Below, piece after piece: positions 1 to 9,430 of a DNA stretch of 64,000 nucleotides. The notes beneath the pieces are model-generated. The model was not told where the DNA came from and ran no database searches. It worked only from the letters and a program-made list of their open reading frames with translations. Made by a program: the position numbers and the translations under genes. Source of the DNA: Cyanobacteria bacterium TGS_CYA1 (GTDB taxonomy: Bacteria > Cyanobacteriota > Vampirovibrionia > Obscuribacterales > Obscuribacteraceae); assembly GCA_026129135.1 (NCBI GenBank), contig JAHCIQ010000001.1, forward strand, positions 496,001 to 560,000, given 5' to 3'. Numbering within the stretch: the stretch's first letter is position 1; each line of letters begins with the position of its first letter.

Positions 1-158
1 GGTGTAGAGTCTAAATCTGAGAGAAGGTCTGTTTTCTTGCTGTTAACCTTATTGCCTGATTCAGAAAAATCAGATTTACGGGAAGCGGAGTCCGAAGAGG
101 GCGAATTCTTCTTCAATGGACTACTATTAGAATCGCCGGAATTCCCGCGCTTTGTCAT
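1..158 (-). CDS. Partial hypothetical protein, Ser/Lys-rich N-terminus
   Basis: An open frame runs from an ATG at 158 off the left edge of the window, giving about 52 codons without a stop. The visible N-terminus starts MTKRGNSGDSNSSP and is rich in Ser, Lys, Asp and Asn, with no signal peptide or membrane segment, so it looks like a disordered leader. The rest of the protein lies outside the window and the family cannot be named. It is on the same strand as the TPR gene whose stop is at 219, about 60 bp upstream, so co-transcription is possible. The call rests only on an open frame at the edge with plausible composition. Confidence 0.45.
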   Translation of the reverse strand, partial: MTKRGNSGDSNSSPLKKNSPSSDSASRKSDFSESGNKVNSKKTDLLSDLDST

Positions 159-218
159 AACTACCAACCAGCCACTTAGCAATCTTAAATAGTTTCATGC
201 CCATAGACAAAGATTAAT

Positions 219-929
219 TCACCTTTTGACTTTCAACTTAAGCTCGCTTGCTTTTTCTCGGTCGGCGATCGCATTTTTCTTATTACCTAACCCATCCCAC
301 GTAATCGCTCTTTCGGTATACGGACCGGATAGTTCTTGAGCTAATTTAATTGCTTGCGTTAAGTCTGGAAGAGCATTTTTAAAGTCCTTGCGATAATTTC
401 TTACTCGTCCTCTGGCATACCAGGCTGGATAACACGATTTATCCATTTCAATGGCTGCATTTGCGTTCACTAAAGCCTTTTTGAAATCATGAACTTCGGT
501 TTGCGCTAGCGCCAGTATGCCTAAGTATTCGGGGTCTGTATAACCTAACGACTTACCTTTCTCGATGTTCGTGATTGTTTTGTCCGCATCTCCTTTTGAG
601 GAATAAAGTAGACCTTTATATGCATAATATTTGCCATCGGTAGGTTTAAGTTCAATAGCTTTGTCGATGGCTAAAAGTGCCTCCGAATTCAAGTTCAAAA
701 ATGCCAAAACGTTAGCCTTCGCGCCATAGAGCTTAGCCGAAGGCGTCTCACTAATTCGTCTGTCAATCTCGGCTAGCTTAGCCTTAAGCTTCGCTGGATC
801 AGAGTTGGCGGAGAGTTGTTCTTCCGCAAAAGCTGAACCGATATCGGTTGAATTTTTGGATAAGGGTGTGACAGGCGCGGTAAGTAACCCCGCTACTAAA
901 ATTCCAACAATTAATCGGTTGTACTTCAT
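219..929 (-). CDS. Secreted tetratricopeptide-repeat (TPR) protein
   Basis: 236 residues. Residues 1-36 form a signal peptide (MKYNRLIVGILVAGLL..., then ..SAFAEE), so the protein is exported. The rest consists of helical TPR-like repeats of about 34 residues: ALLAIDKAIELKPTDGKYYA, then KALVNANAAIEMDKSCYPAWYARG, then ALPDLTQAIKLAQ. TPRs are protein-binding scaffolds and no catalytic domain is visible, so the partner is unknown. It is transcribed away from the glycosidase gene at 1113, and the 183 bp between them holds a strong hairpin at 1030-1058. The TPR assignment is firm; the specific role is not known. Confidence 0.8.
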   Translation of the reverse strand: MKYNRLIVGILVAGLLTAPVTPLSKNSTDIGSAFAEEQLSANSDPAKLKAKLAEIDRRISETPSAKLYGAKANVLAFLNLNSEALLAIDKAIELKPTDGKYYAYKGLLYSSKGDADKTITNIEKGKSLGYTDPEYLGILALAQTEVHDFKKALVNANAAIEMDKSCYPAWYARGRVRNYRKDFKNALPDLTQAIKLAQELSGPYTERAITWDGLGNKKNAIADREKASELKLKVKR

Positions 930-1029
930 TTGTCACCCTTTGGTTTTCTCTCAGTTTACTCGGGCGGCTCAAGTTTCGCAAAAAGGCAAGGCCGCCAAAA
1001 AGCTACCCAGGTTTGAGTTCGAATTGATT

Positions 1030-1058
1030 TCTAAGAAAAACTTGCTGTTTTTCTTAGA
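1030..1058 (+). terminator. Terminator-like hairpin in a divergent intergenic region
   Basis: A perfect 12-bp inverted repeat (1030-1041 with 1047-1058) has a 5-nt loop, TTGCT, and is followed by TTTTCTC. This looks like an intrinsic terminator reading rightward. It is oddly placed, because the flanking genes (stop 219/start 929 on minus, start 1113 on plus) diverge, so no coding gene ends here. It could end a short leader or small RNA, or attenuate the gene at 1113. The stem is A/T-rich on each arm, so its strength is moderate. Confidence 0.5.
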
Positions 1059-1112
1059 TTTTCTCTGGGACTAAAATCGACCTATCGGTCCAATTTAATC
1101 TAAACGATTCCT

Positions 1113-2147
1113 TTGCGATATCATGAAAGGTGCGTCAAAAAAGTGAGATTCAGTTTGTCAAATCCTAAGTTACTCTTTTCTGTTTTAATGATTAATTTGC
1201 TTGTCCAACCACTAAGTTGTCTGGCAGGAGAAATGCAGCAAGACCTTGTTCAATCGACCAATTTGTCCACAATCAAAGAAACCAAAATCAAGCCCGGTCT
1301 TTCCTATTCCAAATTACAATGGAACGGGTCGACAGTTCATTGCCTTAACGTAGACACTAAAAATAAATCGCTCAAAATTACCCCGTTTATAACTGAAAAG
1401 GTTAAGGAACCGAGTCTTTCTATTTTCGACTCAGACGCCATGTTCGTAGTTAACGGCGGATTCTTCAATCTAAGTGATGGTGAAAGCACAAGCTATGTCA
1501 CCATAGACGGAAAGTCAATGTGCGAGGCAAAGCAGAATAAAGCGTTGGTCGAGAATCCAAAACTCAAGCCATTCTTGCCACAAATTTTCGATCGGTCCGA
1601 AATCAGATTTCTAAAAAATCAAAAAAACGAGTCGGTTATAGAAATCGTAAATCATTCCAAGCCGGTTCAAAAAGGAATGAAACTGGAAGCCGCATTACAG
1701 GGTGGTCCTCAAATTTTGCCTAAAATGACATCCGAGTCAGAAGCTTTCATCCGTAAAGACGATAAAGGCAAAATGCAAGATTCCATCGGGACCAAAAGGA
1801 AAGCTGCGCGCACAGCTGTTGGTATCACTGGTGATGGCAAGCTGGTAATTCTATGTGCTGAGGGCGGAAAGAAAAAGGATTTTGCAGAAGGAGTCAGTCT
1901 AGATGACTTATCGCAGATGTTCGAGTATTTCAAATGCCAATCGGCTCTCAACTTCGACGGTGGAACTTCTACGGCTATGGTCGTTAATCCTCAAAAGCTA
2001 GACCAGAAAAACAAAGATTTCTTCAGCGAAGTAGGAGTTTCGGGCTTGGTCCCTGCAGTTGGCGTTCCTGCACAGTTAATTTACGGCGCATCTCCCGAAA
2101 GACGTGTCAAATCAACTCTTTGCGTAATAGAAGCCTCGAAGAAGTAG
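1113..2147 (+). CDS. Phosphodiester glycosidase family protein (NAGPA/DUF2233 domain)
   Basis: 344 residues with an N-terminal hydrophobic export signal around residues 12-38 (LLFSVLMINLLVQPLSCLAG). The body has the hallmarks of the phosphodiester glycosidase domain (PF09992; named after the GlcNAc-1-phosphodiester uncovering enzyme): FVVNGGFFN near 112-120, QGGPQIL near 190, RTAVGIT near 232, and the C-terminal core ALNFDGGTSTAMVV near 278-291. Bacterial relatives are thought to act on phosphodiester-linked sugars of the cell envelope, but the substrate here is unknown. It stands alone between divergent and downstream genes. Family confidence is high; the substrate is not inferred. Confidence 0.85.
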   Translation: MRYHERCVKKVRFSLSNPKLLFSVLMINLLVQPLSCLAGEMQQDLVQSTNLSTIKETKIKPGLSYSKLQWNGSTVHCLNVDTKNKSLKITPFITEKVKEPSLSIFDSDAMFVVNGGFFNLSDGESTSYVTIDGKSMCEAKQNKALVENPKLKPFLPQIFDRSEIRFLKNQKNESVIEIVNHSKPVQKGMKLEAALQGGPQILPKMTSESEAFIRKDDKGKMQDSIGTKRKAARTAVGITGDGKLVILCAEGGKKKDFAEGVSLDDLSQMFEYFKCQSALNFDGGTSTAMVVNPQKLDQKNKDFFSEVGVSGLVPAVGVPAQLIYGASPERRVKSTLCVIEASKK

Positions 2148-2255
2148 CTTGTCAGGAGGGTCTACAAGTCTTCAAATTAAGGCTTGGATTCGCAAAATTA
2201 AGCCAGTTTTCCCCTATACTGGATATCTCTGGAATCCAGGATAGGGATTTGAAAA

Positions 2256-4106
2256 ATGCCTCTTGACCCGTTAGAAAAAGAAACTCATCCGCTTTTAGGT
2301 GCAGAAATCGACAAGTACAAAATTGTCGAAGTGCTTAACGCTGGAGGCATGGGCATTGTCTTCAAGGCTCGCCAGAAAATAATGGATCGCGACATCGCCC
2401 TCAAATTGCTGCCACCTGAGCTTGCAAAAGACGAAGTCAACTTGCAGAGGCTCGAGCGTGAGGCAAAGGCGCTTGCTCAGCTCAACCATCCTAATATTAT
2501 TGCTACTTACGATTTTGGTCTGACGGACACCGCGCAAGGTTATCTTGCAATGGAATATGTTGAAGGACAAAGTCTTGATGAATTGCTTGAAAAAGTCGGC
2601 ATTCTAAAGCCGGGACGCGCGGTTTATATTTTCAAACAGATAGCCGATGGCATCAGATTCGCGCACCAAAAAGGCATTGTTCATCGTGATTTGAAGCCGC
2701 AGAATATTATGTTGACCGACATCGTTTCTAAAGATCAGGTCAAGATTCTTGACTTTGGAATAGCGCGTATCGCCCAGGATTCCAAACGTCTTACAAGAGT
2801 TGGTGAAGTAGTTGGTAGTCCTATTTATATGGCGCCGGAGCAATGCATGGGCGAAGCCGCTGATGGCAGAGCCGATGTTTATGCGTTTGGTGTTTTGATT
2901 TTTCGCGCATTGACCGGACATTTTCCTCATATGGGTCCAAATTTGCACGAAACCTTTATGGCGAAATGCACCAAGGATCCTCCCTATTTCAAGGATGTTG
3001 CTCCTCGTCTGCATTTGCCGGTTGAGCTGGAGAACATTTGTCGAAAATGTTTGCAGCGAAAACCAGACGATAGATATCAGCAAATGGAGCAAGTGCGCGA
3101 TGATTTAGAGCGCATTTTGATGCCTACTTCTGCCACCAATCCTGGTGCTTCTGGAGCGTATGTCTCTCAAGGACAAGATTCACTTGGTAGCGAATACGAC
3201 TTGATGCAAAACATGAGTCCAGAGCTATATCAAACAGGATGGGTTCATTTCGATAAAAATAGTGGATCCAGCTTTAGACCAGCATCCGACTCTAACTCTT
3301 TCGAAAACTTGGCTCAGCCACTGTCAACGTCTGGTGTCCCTGCATCTGCACCGGCACAAGCACCCGCACTGGCACAAGCTCCGGCGCATAGCGCTCCGCC
3401 AGCAGCGCAGGAGTTTCAGACCGCGCCGCCACCTCCTCGCCAACCGATGCCAGGCTCTCCCCAGGTGCGTTCAGCACAAGCGGTGCGTGCACAGGAGCAC
3501 ACTATCAAAGCGAAAAATTTCGCCATGGTTATTGCCCTGGCTTCGATTGCAGTAGTTGCAATTCTGGCGCTTGTCGGGCTGGCTTTCATTAAGACAACCG
3601 CTCCGGCGGCCAAAGAAAAAAGCAATTCCATTCAGGAAATGGAGAAAGTTTTTCAAGACAAGCAATTGCGCGAAAAGGCCGAAGAAGAAGCAAAGCCTGA
3701 ATCCACAGGTCTGAACATAAAGTCCATTGAGCAAGGCGCTACTCCTGAAAAATCTACATCCGCGCCCGAATCGAATGTTGAAAAGAAATCGACTGGTGAA
3801 TCTTCGTCCGTTGATTCTGCTAATTATCAAAAAACTCGTTTTGGACACTTAGACACAACTAAATCCACCAAAGAAGAAGCGGTTCCTCAAGCCAAAGAAA
3901 GCGAGGAGGCTTCTGAAAATTTTCATCAGTCTGAGATTCCTTCTTCGACTGATCGAGGTTTGACTTTGTCACCAAATACGGTGTCTGAGCGAATCAAGGG
4001 TAAAAGTCCAAGCGCTGCTTTGCGTGAGAACAAGACCAAAGAAGAGCAGGATAACAACAGGGACTCAACTAACAAAGATCCAGATGCTTTCGACGCCAAC
4101 AGATAA
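2256..4106 (+). CDS. Transmembrane serine/threonine protein kinase (PknB-type)
   Basis: 616 residues. The cytoplasmic kinase domain spans about 20-290 with all Hanks motifs: glycine loop NAGGMGIVFKA, catalytic Lys in DIALKLLP, catalytic loop HRDLKPQN, metal-binding DFGIARI and APE-type MAPEQ. A Pro/Ala/Gln-rich linker follows (about 360-415), then one membrane helix near 422-447 (MVIALASIAVVAILALVGLAF). The extracytoplasmic tail is a charged, low-complexity Ser/Glu/Lys-rich segment rather than PASTA or another sensor domain. It therefore phosphorylates Ser/Thr targets at the inner membrane, with no recognisable ligand-binding domain. The next gene starts 2 bp after its stop, suggesting translational coupling. 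Confidence 0.92.
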   Translation: MPLDPLEKETHPLLGAEIDKYKIVEVLNAGGMGIVFKARQKIMDRDIALKLLPPELAKDEVNLQRLEREAKALAQLNHPNIIATYDFGLTDTAQGYLAMEYVEGQSLDELLEKVGILKPGRAVYIFKQIADGIRFAHQKGIVHRDLKPQNIMLTDIVSKDQVKILDFGIARIAQDSKRLTRVGEVVGSPIYMAPEQCMGEAADGRADVYAFGVLIFRALTGHFPHMGPNLHETFMAKCTKDPPYFKDVAPRLHLPVELENICRKCLQRKPDDRYQQMEQVRDDLERILMPTSATNPGASGAYVSQGQDSLGSEYDLMQNMSPELYQTGWVHFDKNSGSSFRPASDSNSFENLAQPLSTSGVPASAPAQAPALAQAPAHSAPPAAQEFQTAPPPPRQPMPGSPQVRSAQAVRAQEHTIKAKNFAMVIALASIAVVAILALVGLAFIKTTAPAAKEKSNSIQEMEKVFQDKQLREKAEEEAKPESTGLNIKSIEQGATPEKSTSAPESNVEKKSTGESSSVDSANYQKTRFGHLDTTKSTKEEAVPQAKESEEASENFHQSEIPSSTDRGLTLSPNTVSERIKGKSPSAALRENKTKEEQDNNRDSTNKDPDAFDANR

Positions 4107-4108
4107 AA

Positions 4109-5290
4109 TTGGAACCGATTATCATTCGGGCTAACGCCACAGCAAAAGATATCAACGACGCTCATTATTTTCATCGTAGTCAAACTGACATGGTGGCACC
4201 AGGCTTGTTGATTTTCATTTTTAGTTCATTTTTTGCAGTAGCCTTTTTTGTTGTCACCGGATTGAAAAAGTATCCATTCCTGGGTGCTTTCGAAGATATC
4301 TTTCATTTGATCTGCATTTTGATTTCACCAGCAATTCCTTTTTTAGCTATTGCCATTTATCAGAAAATCGAGAAGTCACGCAATTTCTCTAAAGAACATT
4401 TCCTTTTCCTTTTTCCGACTACTTATGTATTTGGAACAGATAGAGTTCAAGTAATTGCCCAGGACGTAACAGAACTGTATGAATGGAAGGACATTTCTCG
4501 CGCGTACGATGCTCCAGCGTCGCTCATTTTCACTGTTGGCGATGTGATTTTTGTAATTCCTAAGCGCGACTTTTCGAATTACGAACAGGTTAAAGAGGTT
4601 CGCCAAAAACTGATAGATAATATTCCTGAGTTCTCTTGGGTTAAAGGAAAACGCCCTAAGATAGAGTATTTCGATAGCTATCAAAATGAAGTTTCGACTG
4701 GAACTGTGGTGCCAGATTTGGTCTTGTTAGATGAAGCCGAGAAGGCTCAGCACTTTTTGGTCAAAGCCAGAATCGAACAATCGGGTATTGCTCGTTTGCA
4801 GCTAAGCTATCCGCTTTCAGCTAAACAGCTGAGTGACTCACAATGGAAATTTATAAGCTGCAAGAAAATAGCATTTGTTCTTGCGCTGGAATTCTTGTTT
4901 GCTGGTATCTTGTGCAATGTACTCATCAGGCAACGCCATCACACAATTCAGGAAGAGTGGCAATTTGCGGCGATTTATTTTGTTGCTTTGTCTTGTTTCG
5001 TAGCTTATCAATTTTTCCATTTCAAAAAACAATTGGAAGATGCTAGCGAAGATGACTTCTTCGAAATAACTCTGACAGAGGATTCCGTACTGATCAAAAG
5101 AAATAAAAGTGAGCTTAATTTAGATTGGGGTTTGCTGACCGAAGTTATTGAGCTCGAAGAAAACTACTGTCTGATTTTTGGGAAAATAGAGTATTTTCTA
5201 CTTATTTCCAAAGCAAGCATCACTGACGAATTCAAGAAAATGTTCGTGGAGAATCTTTTGAAGCGAAAAGCTGTCAGTTATAAAAATTAG
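4109..5290 (+). CDS. Membrane protein with two YcxB-like units
   Basis: 393 residues from a TTG start 2 bp after the kinase stop. The protein looks internally duplicated. Each half has two membrane helices (about 28-52 and 65-85; then about 247-265 and 280-296) followed by a soluble beta-rich YcxB-C-like domain. These domains begin FLFPTTYVFGTDRVQV in the first half and FEITLTEDSVLIKRNKSELN in the second, each with a W-x-x-(I/L)-x-(R/E) type element. YcxB-like proteins have no assigned biochemical role. Tight coupling to a receptor-like kinase suggests the kinase may regulate it, which is inference. The stop overlaps the convergent atpC stop by 4 bp. Confidence 0.7.
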   Translation: MEPIIIRANATAKDINDAHYFHRSQTDMVAPGLLIFIFSSFFAVAFFVVTGLKKYPFLGAFEDIFHLICILISPAIPFLAIAIYQKIEKSRNFSKEHFLFLFPTTYVFGTDRVQVIAQDVTELYEWKDISRAYDAPASLIFTVGDVIFVIPKRDFSNYEQVKEVRQKLIDNIPEFSWVKGKRPKIEYFDSYQNEVSTGTVVPDLVLLDEAEKAQHFLVKARIEQSGIARLQLSYPLSAKQLSDSQWKFISCKKIAFVLALEFLFAGILCNVLIRQRHHTIQEEWQFAAIYFVALSCFVAYQFFHFKKQLEDASEDDFFEITLTEDSVLIKRNKSELNLDWGLLTEVIELEENYCLIFGKIEYFLLISKASITDEFKKMFVENLLKRKAVSYKN

Positions 5291-5715
5291 TGGTGTAGTT
5301 TCTTGCGTGTCTTGGCCATTTCGGCAGCTCTCAAACGAGCGACAGCTCTTGCAAGAGCCAGTTCTGCTGCGTGTGTTTCGAGCTTGTCTGTACGCTGAGT
5401 CTTCTCGGCTTCTGCTCTGGCTTGAGCTTGTTTTGCACGAGCTTCGTCGATTTCGATTCCCATCTCGGCAGTGTCGGTGAGAATAGTCACTTCGTTTACG
5501 CCTACTTCGAGGATGCCACCAATAATAGCGGCGCCGTATTCTTCACCAGCAGCAGTGGCTCGCATGACGTCGATACCAAGCGCGGTTACTAAAGGTTCGT
5601 GGTTAGGAAGAATTGTGAGCTGACCGTCACGCGCTGTGGCTGTGAGTTTCTCGACGTCTTTCTCGAACACGATACGCTCTGGGGTAATTACTTTTAGTTT
5701 GAAAGTCTTAGCCAT
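5287..5715 (-). CDS. atpC: ATP synthase F1 epsilon subunit
   Basis: 142 residues, normal length for epsilon. The N-terminal beta-sandwich (about 1-85) shows the family signature FKLKVITPERIVFEKDVEKL and GQLTILPNHEPLVTALG. The C-terminal part (about 90-140) is the Ala/Arg-rich helical hairpin that modulates ATP hydrolysis. Epsilon is part of the central rotor stalk at the cytoplasmic face of the membrane. It is the third gene of atpD-clpP-atpC, 20 bp after the protease gene. In cyanobacteria the beta and epsilon genes also sit together, apart from the other ATP synthase genes. Confidence 0.95.
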   Translation of the reverse strand: MAKTFKLKVITPERIVFEKDVEKLTATARDGQLTILPNHEPLVTALGIDVMRATAAGEEYGAAIIGGILEVGVNEVTILTDTAEMGIEIDEARAKQAQARAEAEKTQRTDKLETHAAELALARAVARLRAAEMAKTRKKLHH

Positions 5716-5735
5716 TGGTCCTCGATTAGCTCCGA

Positions 5736-6452
5736 TTATCTTTTCGTTGTTTTAGCGCGAGTAGCTGTTTTTCTCGCTTTGGTCGAGCGAGCTGCAGTTT
5801 TGGTGCGAGTGCTTACGCGGCTTGCGGTGCTACGCTTTGCTGCAGGTTTTTTAGTGGTATCACTTGCAATAGTCAATTTTGGTTTGGCATTGCCAGCTCT
5901 TCCTTTGTGACGGATGAGCTTGTCGATCATGCCGTATTCAAGAGCATCTTCTGCAGACATATAATAGTCGCGCTCGATGTCTTTGCGCAATTTTTCTTTT
6001 GGTGCGCCAGTGCATTTGTGCAAAAGTTCGATTTGCGCATTGCGGAAACGCTGACCTTGAGCAGCTTGAATCTCTAGATTCGTGATGTCGCCTTCAGCTT
6101 CCCAGATGGTCTGGTGGAACATGATGGTCGAAAACTCATAGGCTGAGCGTTCACCAGTGCCTGCGGCTAAAATTTCGCAGGCACCAGATAATGCGTGTCC
6201 AAGGCAAACGGTGTTCACTTTGGGTTTGATCGAATTCATGATGGCGATAATGGCGTCGGCGTTATAACCGTTGCCACCGGATGAATTGATGTACAGCGTA
6301 ATGGGCGCATGTGCATCTAGTTCAGCCAGTCTAAGGAGTCTGCGAATGACGGGAATCGTCACTTCGTTTTCCAGTCTGCCAAAGACATAGACATTGCGAC
6401 TGTCTTCGCGGGCTGGTTCTTCTTTAGCTTTCGCCTTTTTTTCTTTTGTCAT
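5736..6452 (-). CDS. clpP: ClpP-type serine protease with basic histone-H1-like C-terminal tail
   Basis: 238 residues. The ClpP fold covers about 18-182 with the full triad: Ser89 in GHALSGAC, His113 in MFHQT and Asp162 in ERDYY. The substrate-groove motif SSGG is at 57-60. ClpP subunits form tetradecameric chambers fed by Clp ATPases. Unusually, residues about 186-238 form a Lys/Arg/Thr/Ala-rich tail (for example ARSTKARKTATRAKTTKR) like histone H1 or bacterial H1-like proteins, with no counterpart in standard ClpP of about 200 residues. The N-terminus is also Lys/Glu-rich. The gene sits between atpD (18 bp gap) and atpC (20 bp gap). It may be a specialised paralogue rather than the housekeeping ClpP. 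Confidence 0.85.
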   Translation of the reverse strand: MTKEKKAKAKEEPAREDSRNVYVFGRLENEVTIPVIRRLLRLAELDAHAPITLYINSSGGNGYNADAIIAIMNSIKPKVNTVCLGHALSGACEILAAGTGERSAYEFSTIMFHQTIWEAEGDITNLEIQAAQGQRFRNAQIELLHKCTGAPKEKLRKDIERDYYMSAEDALEYGMIDKLIRHKGRAGNAKPKLTIASDTTKKPAAKRSTASRVSTRTKTAARSTKARKTATRAKTTKR

Positions 6453-6470
6453 TTGCTTCTATTTTTACTC

Positions 6471-7913
<1,443 letters not shown>

Positions 7914-8077
7914 TTATGATTCTCCGATTTAGCTATTGCAATATGTGCAGGGCGATGAGCCCCTCTTGGCGTCGACTGCTCATGGCTTGACGCAGGAACT
8001 CTTGAACATAATAAGGATAGTCCTTAATATGCGTTGAGTGCCAGAATTTTATAATACCTTCCGAGTCTAGTTTAGAA

Positions 8078-9079
8078 ATGATTGATTACGAGAAGAAAAG
8101 CATCAATGAGCGTTTGATATCAAACGTTTTCAAGCTTGGCGGATTGGTTGCCGCGGGCACACTTGGCTTCGTGCTGATCGAAGGCTGGGAGCCGCTTGAC
8201 GCTCTCTTTATGACAGTGATGACAATCACTACTGTGGGGTTTGGGGAACCGCATCCCCTGGACGACAATGGAAAAATTTTCACAATATTGCTCATGCTTG
8301 CTGGCATTGGATTCGTTCTTTACATCTTGAGTGATATTGTTGAGCTATTAATTGAGGCTAATAGAGGAAGGTTGATGAAGCACAAGATTGTCAATTTGCG
8401 CGATCACCAGATAGTGTGCGGTTACGGACGAACCGGACAAGAAGTCGCCGAGCAGTTTATTGCTAACAATGTTCCATTCGTCGTAATCGAGCAAGATTTA
8501 GAAAGGTCCAGGCAGGCTGAATTCAGAGGTATTCTCGTTCTTACAGGAGATGCTTCGGACGACGATATTTTGATTGAAGCACAGCTAGCTAGAGCAAAAG
8601 GCATAGTGTGTGCCTTGCCTGACGACAGACAGAACGCCTTTATAGCAATCACGGCTAAAGGTCTAAACGAGCGTATCGATGTGGTGTCACGAGCCGCAAA
8701 TCCTGGCAGTGAAGCCAAGCTGAAGCGAGCGGGAGTGCGCATGGTCATATCGCCTTACGTTATCTGCGGTAAGCGCTTGGCAGCTTCGATTACTCATCCG
8801 CTTGTAACGGAATTTCTCGATGTTGTCATGCATGCTCCAGACCACGAGTTGAGAATGGAACAGGTCGCTATCAAAGAGAAATCTTCGCTTGTAGGCAGGA
8901 CATTAAAGGATGCCAATATTCGACAGACTTCCGGTGTCATGATCCTTGCAGTAAACCAAAATGGTAAGCTGATAACTAACCCGTCGCCCGATTTAACGTT
9001 TAGTGTCGGAGATGAGCTTATAGGGTTGGGTGCGCAGCAAGATTTCGATAAACTTGGACAGCTGGCAAGCAGAACATAA
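8078..9079 (+). CDS. Potassium channel with RCK (TrkA-N/TrkA-C) domains
   Basis: 333 residues. Two membrane helices (about 17-36 and 68-88) flank a pore loop with the K+ selectivity filter TTVGFGE at 51-57. A cytoplasmic RCK domain follows, with Rossmann motif VCGYGRTGQEVAE at about 113-125 (TrkA-N), then a TrkA-C domain from about 250 (LVGRTLKDANIRQTSGVMIL). This is the MthK-like layout: a two-TM channel gated by nucleotide or ion binding to an RCK ring. The upstream region 8012-8026 contains the small inverted repeat TAAGGA-TAG-TCCTTA. The DUF1292 gene begins 14 bp downstream, so the two are probably co-transcribed. Confidence 0.9.
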   Translation: MIDYEKKSINERLISNVFKLGGLVAAGTLGFVLIEGWEPLDALFMTVMTITTVGFGEPHPLDDNGKIFTILLMLAGIGFVLYILSDIVELLIEANRGRLMKHKIVNLRDHQIVCGYGRTGQEVAEQFIANNVPFVVIEQDLERSRQAEFRGILVLTGDASDDDILIEAQLARAKGIVCALPDDRQNAFIAITAKGLNERIDVVSRAANPGSEAKLKRAGVRMVISPYVICGKRLAASITHPLVTEFLDVVMHAPDHELRMEQVAIKEKSSLVGRTLKDANIRQTSGVMILAVNQNGKLITNPSPDLTFSVGDELIGLGAQQDFDKLGQLASRT

Positions 9080-9093
9080 ACAGGAAGATAAAA

Positions 9094-9423
9094 ATGAACA
9101 ACGAACCTACACCGGGACCTGATGACGATGCAATCATCACTTTAGAGGGTGAGGACGGCACTTCATACAATTGCCAAATTCTCGACATCATCGAATTCGA
9201 AGGCAACGACTACGGCATTTTGCTCAAGCTCAAAGACGAAGCTGCAGAAGCTGAAGAAGATGGCGACGATGATGATGAATCGCTTGTAATCATGCGTTTG
9301 ATTCAAAAAGAAGATCACTCCATTTTCCGCACCATCGAATCTGACGACGAATTCGACAGAGTGGTAGCGCATGTGGAAGAACTAGCTCGCCAAGCCATTT
9401 CTTCGGAAGAAGAAATAGTTTAA
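9094..9423 (+). CDS. DUF1292 family small acidic protein
   Basis: 109 residues, very acidic, with a run of Asp/Glu near 66-72 (EEDGDDDDES). The core ITLEGEDGTSYNCQILDI then NDYGILLKLK matches DUF1292 (YrzB-like), a short beta-rich domain common in Firmicutes and Cyanobacteria with no established function. It sits 14 bp after the potassium-channel gene and 7 bp before the kinase-like gene, forming a three-gene cluster. The start is ATG with AGGAAG upstream. Confidence in the gene is high, but its biochemical role is unknown. Confidence 0.8.
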   Translation: MNNEPTPGPDDDAIITLEGEDGTSYNCQILDIIEFEGNDYGILLKLKDEAAEAEEDGDDDDESLVIMRLIQKEDHSIFRTIESDDEFDRVVAHVEELARQAISSEEEIV

Positions 9424-9430
9424 ATTTAAA

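Noticed and set aside
2219-2239. Inverted repeat CTGGAT...ATCCAG upstream of the kinase gene
   Set aside because: Arms of only 6 bp with a 9-nt gap; could be chance and has no matching promoter element.
8012-8026. TAAGGA-TAG-TCCTTA repeat as an operator for the K+ channel operon
   Set aside because: Arms are 6 bp and there is no well-spaced -35/-10 pair around it; noted only in the channel entry.
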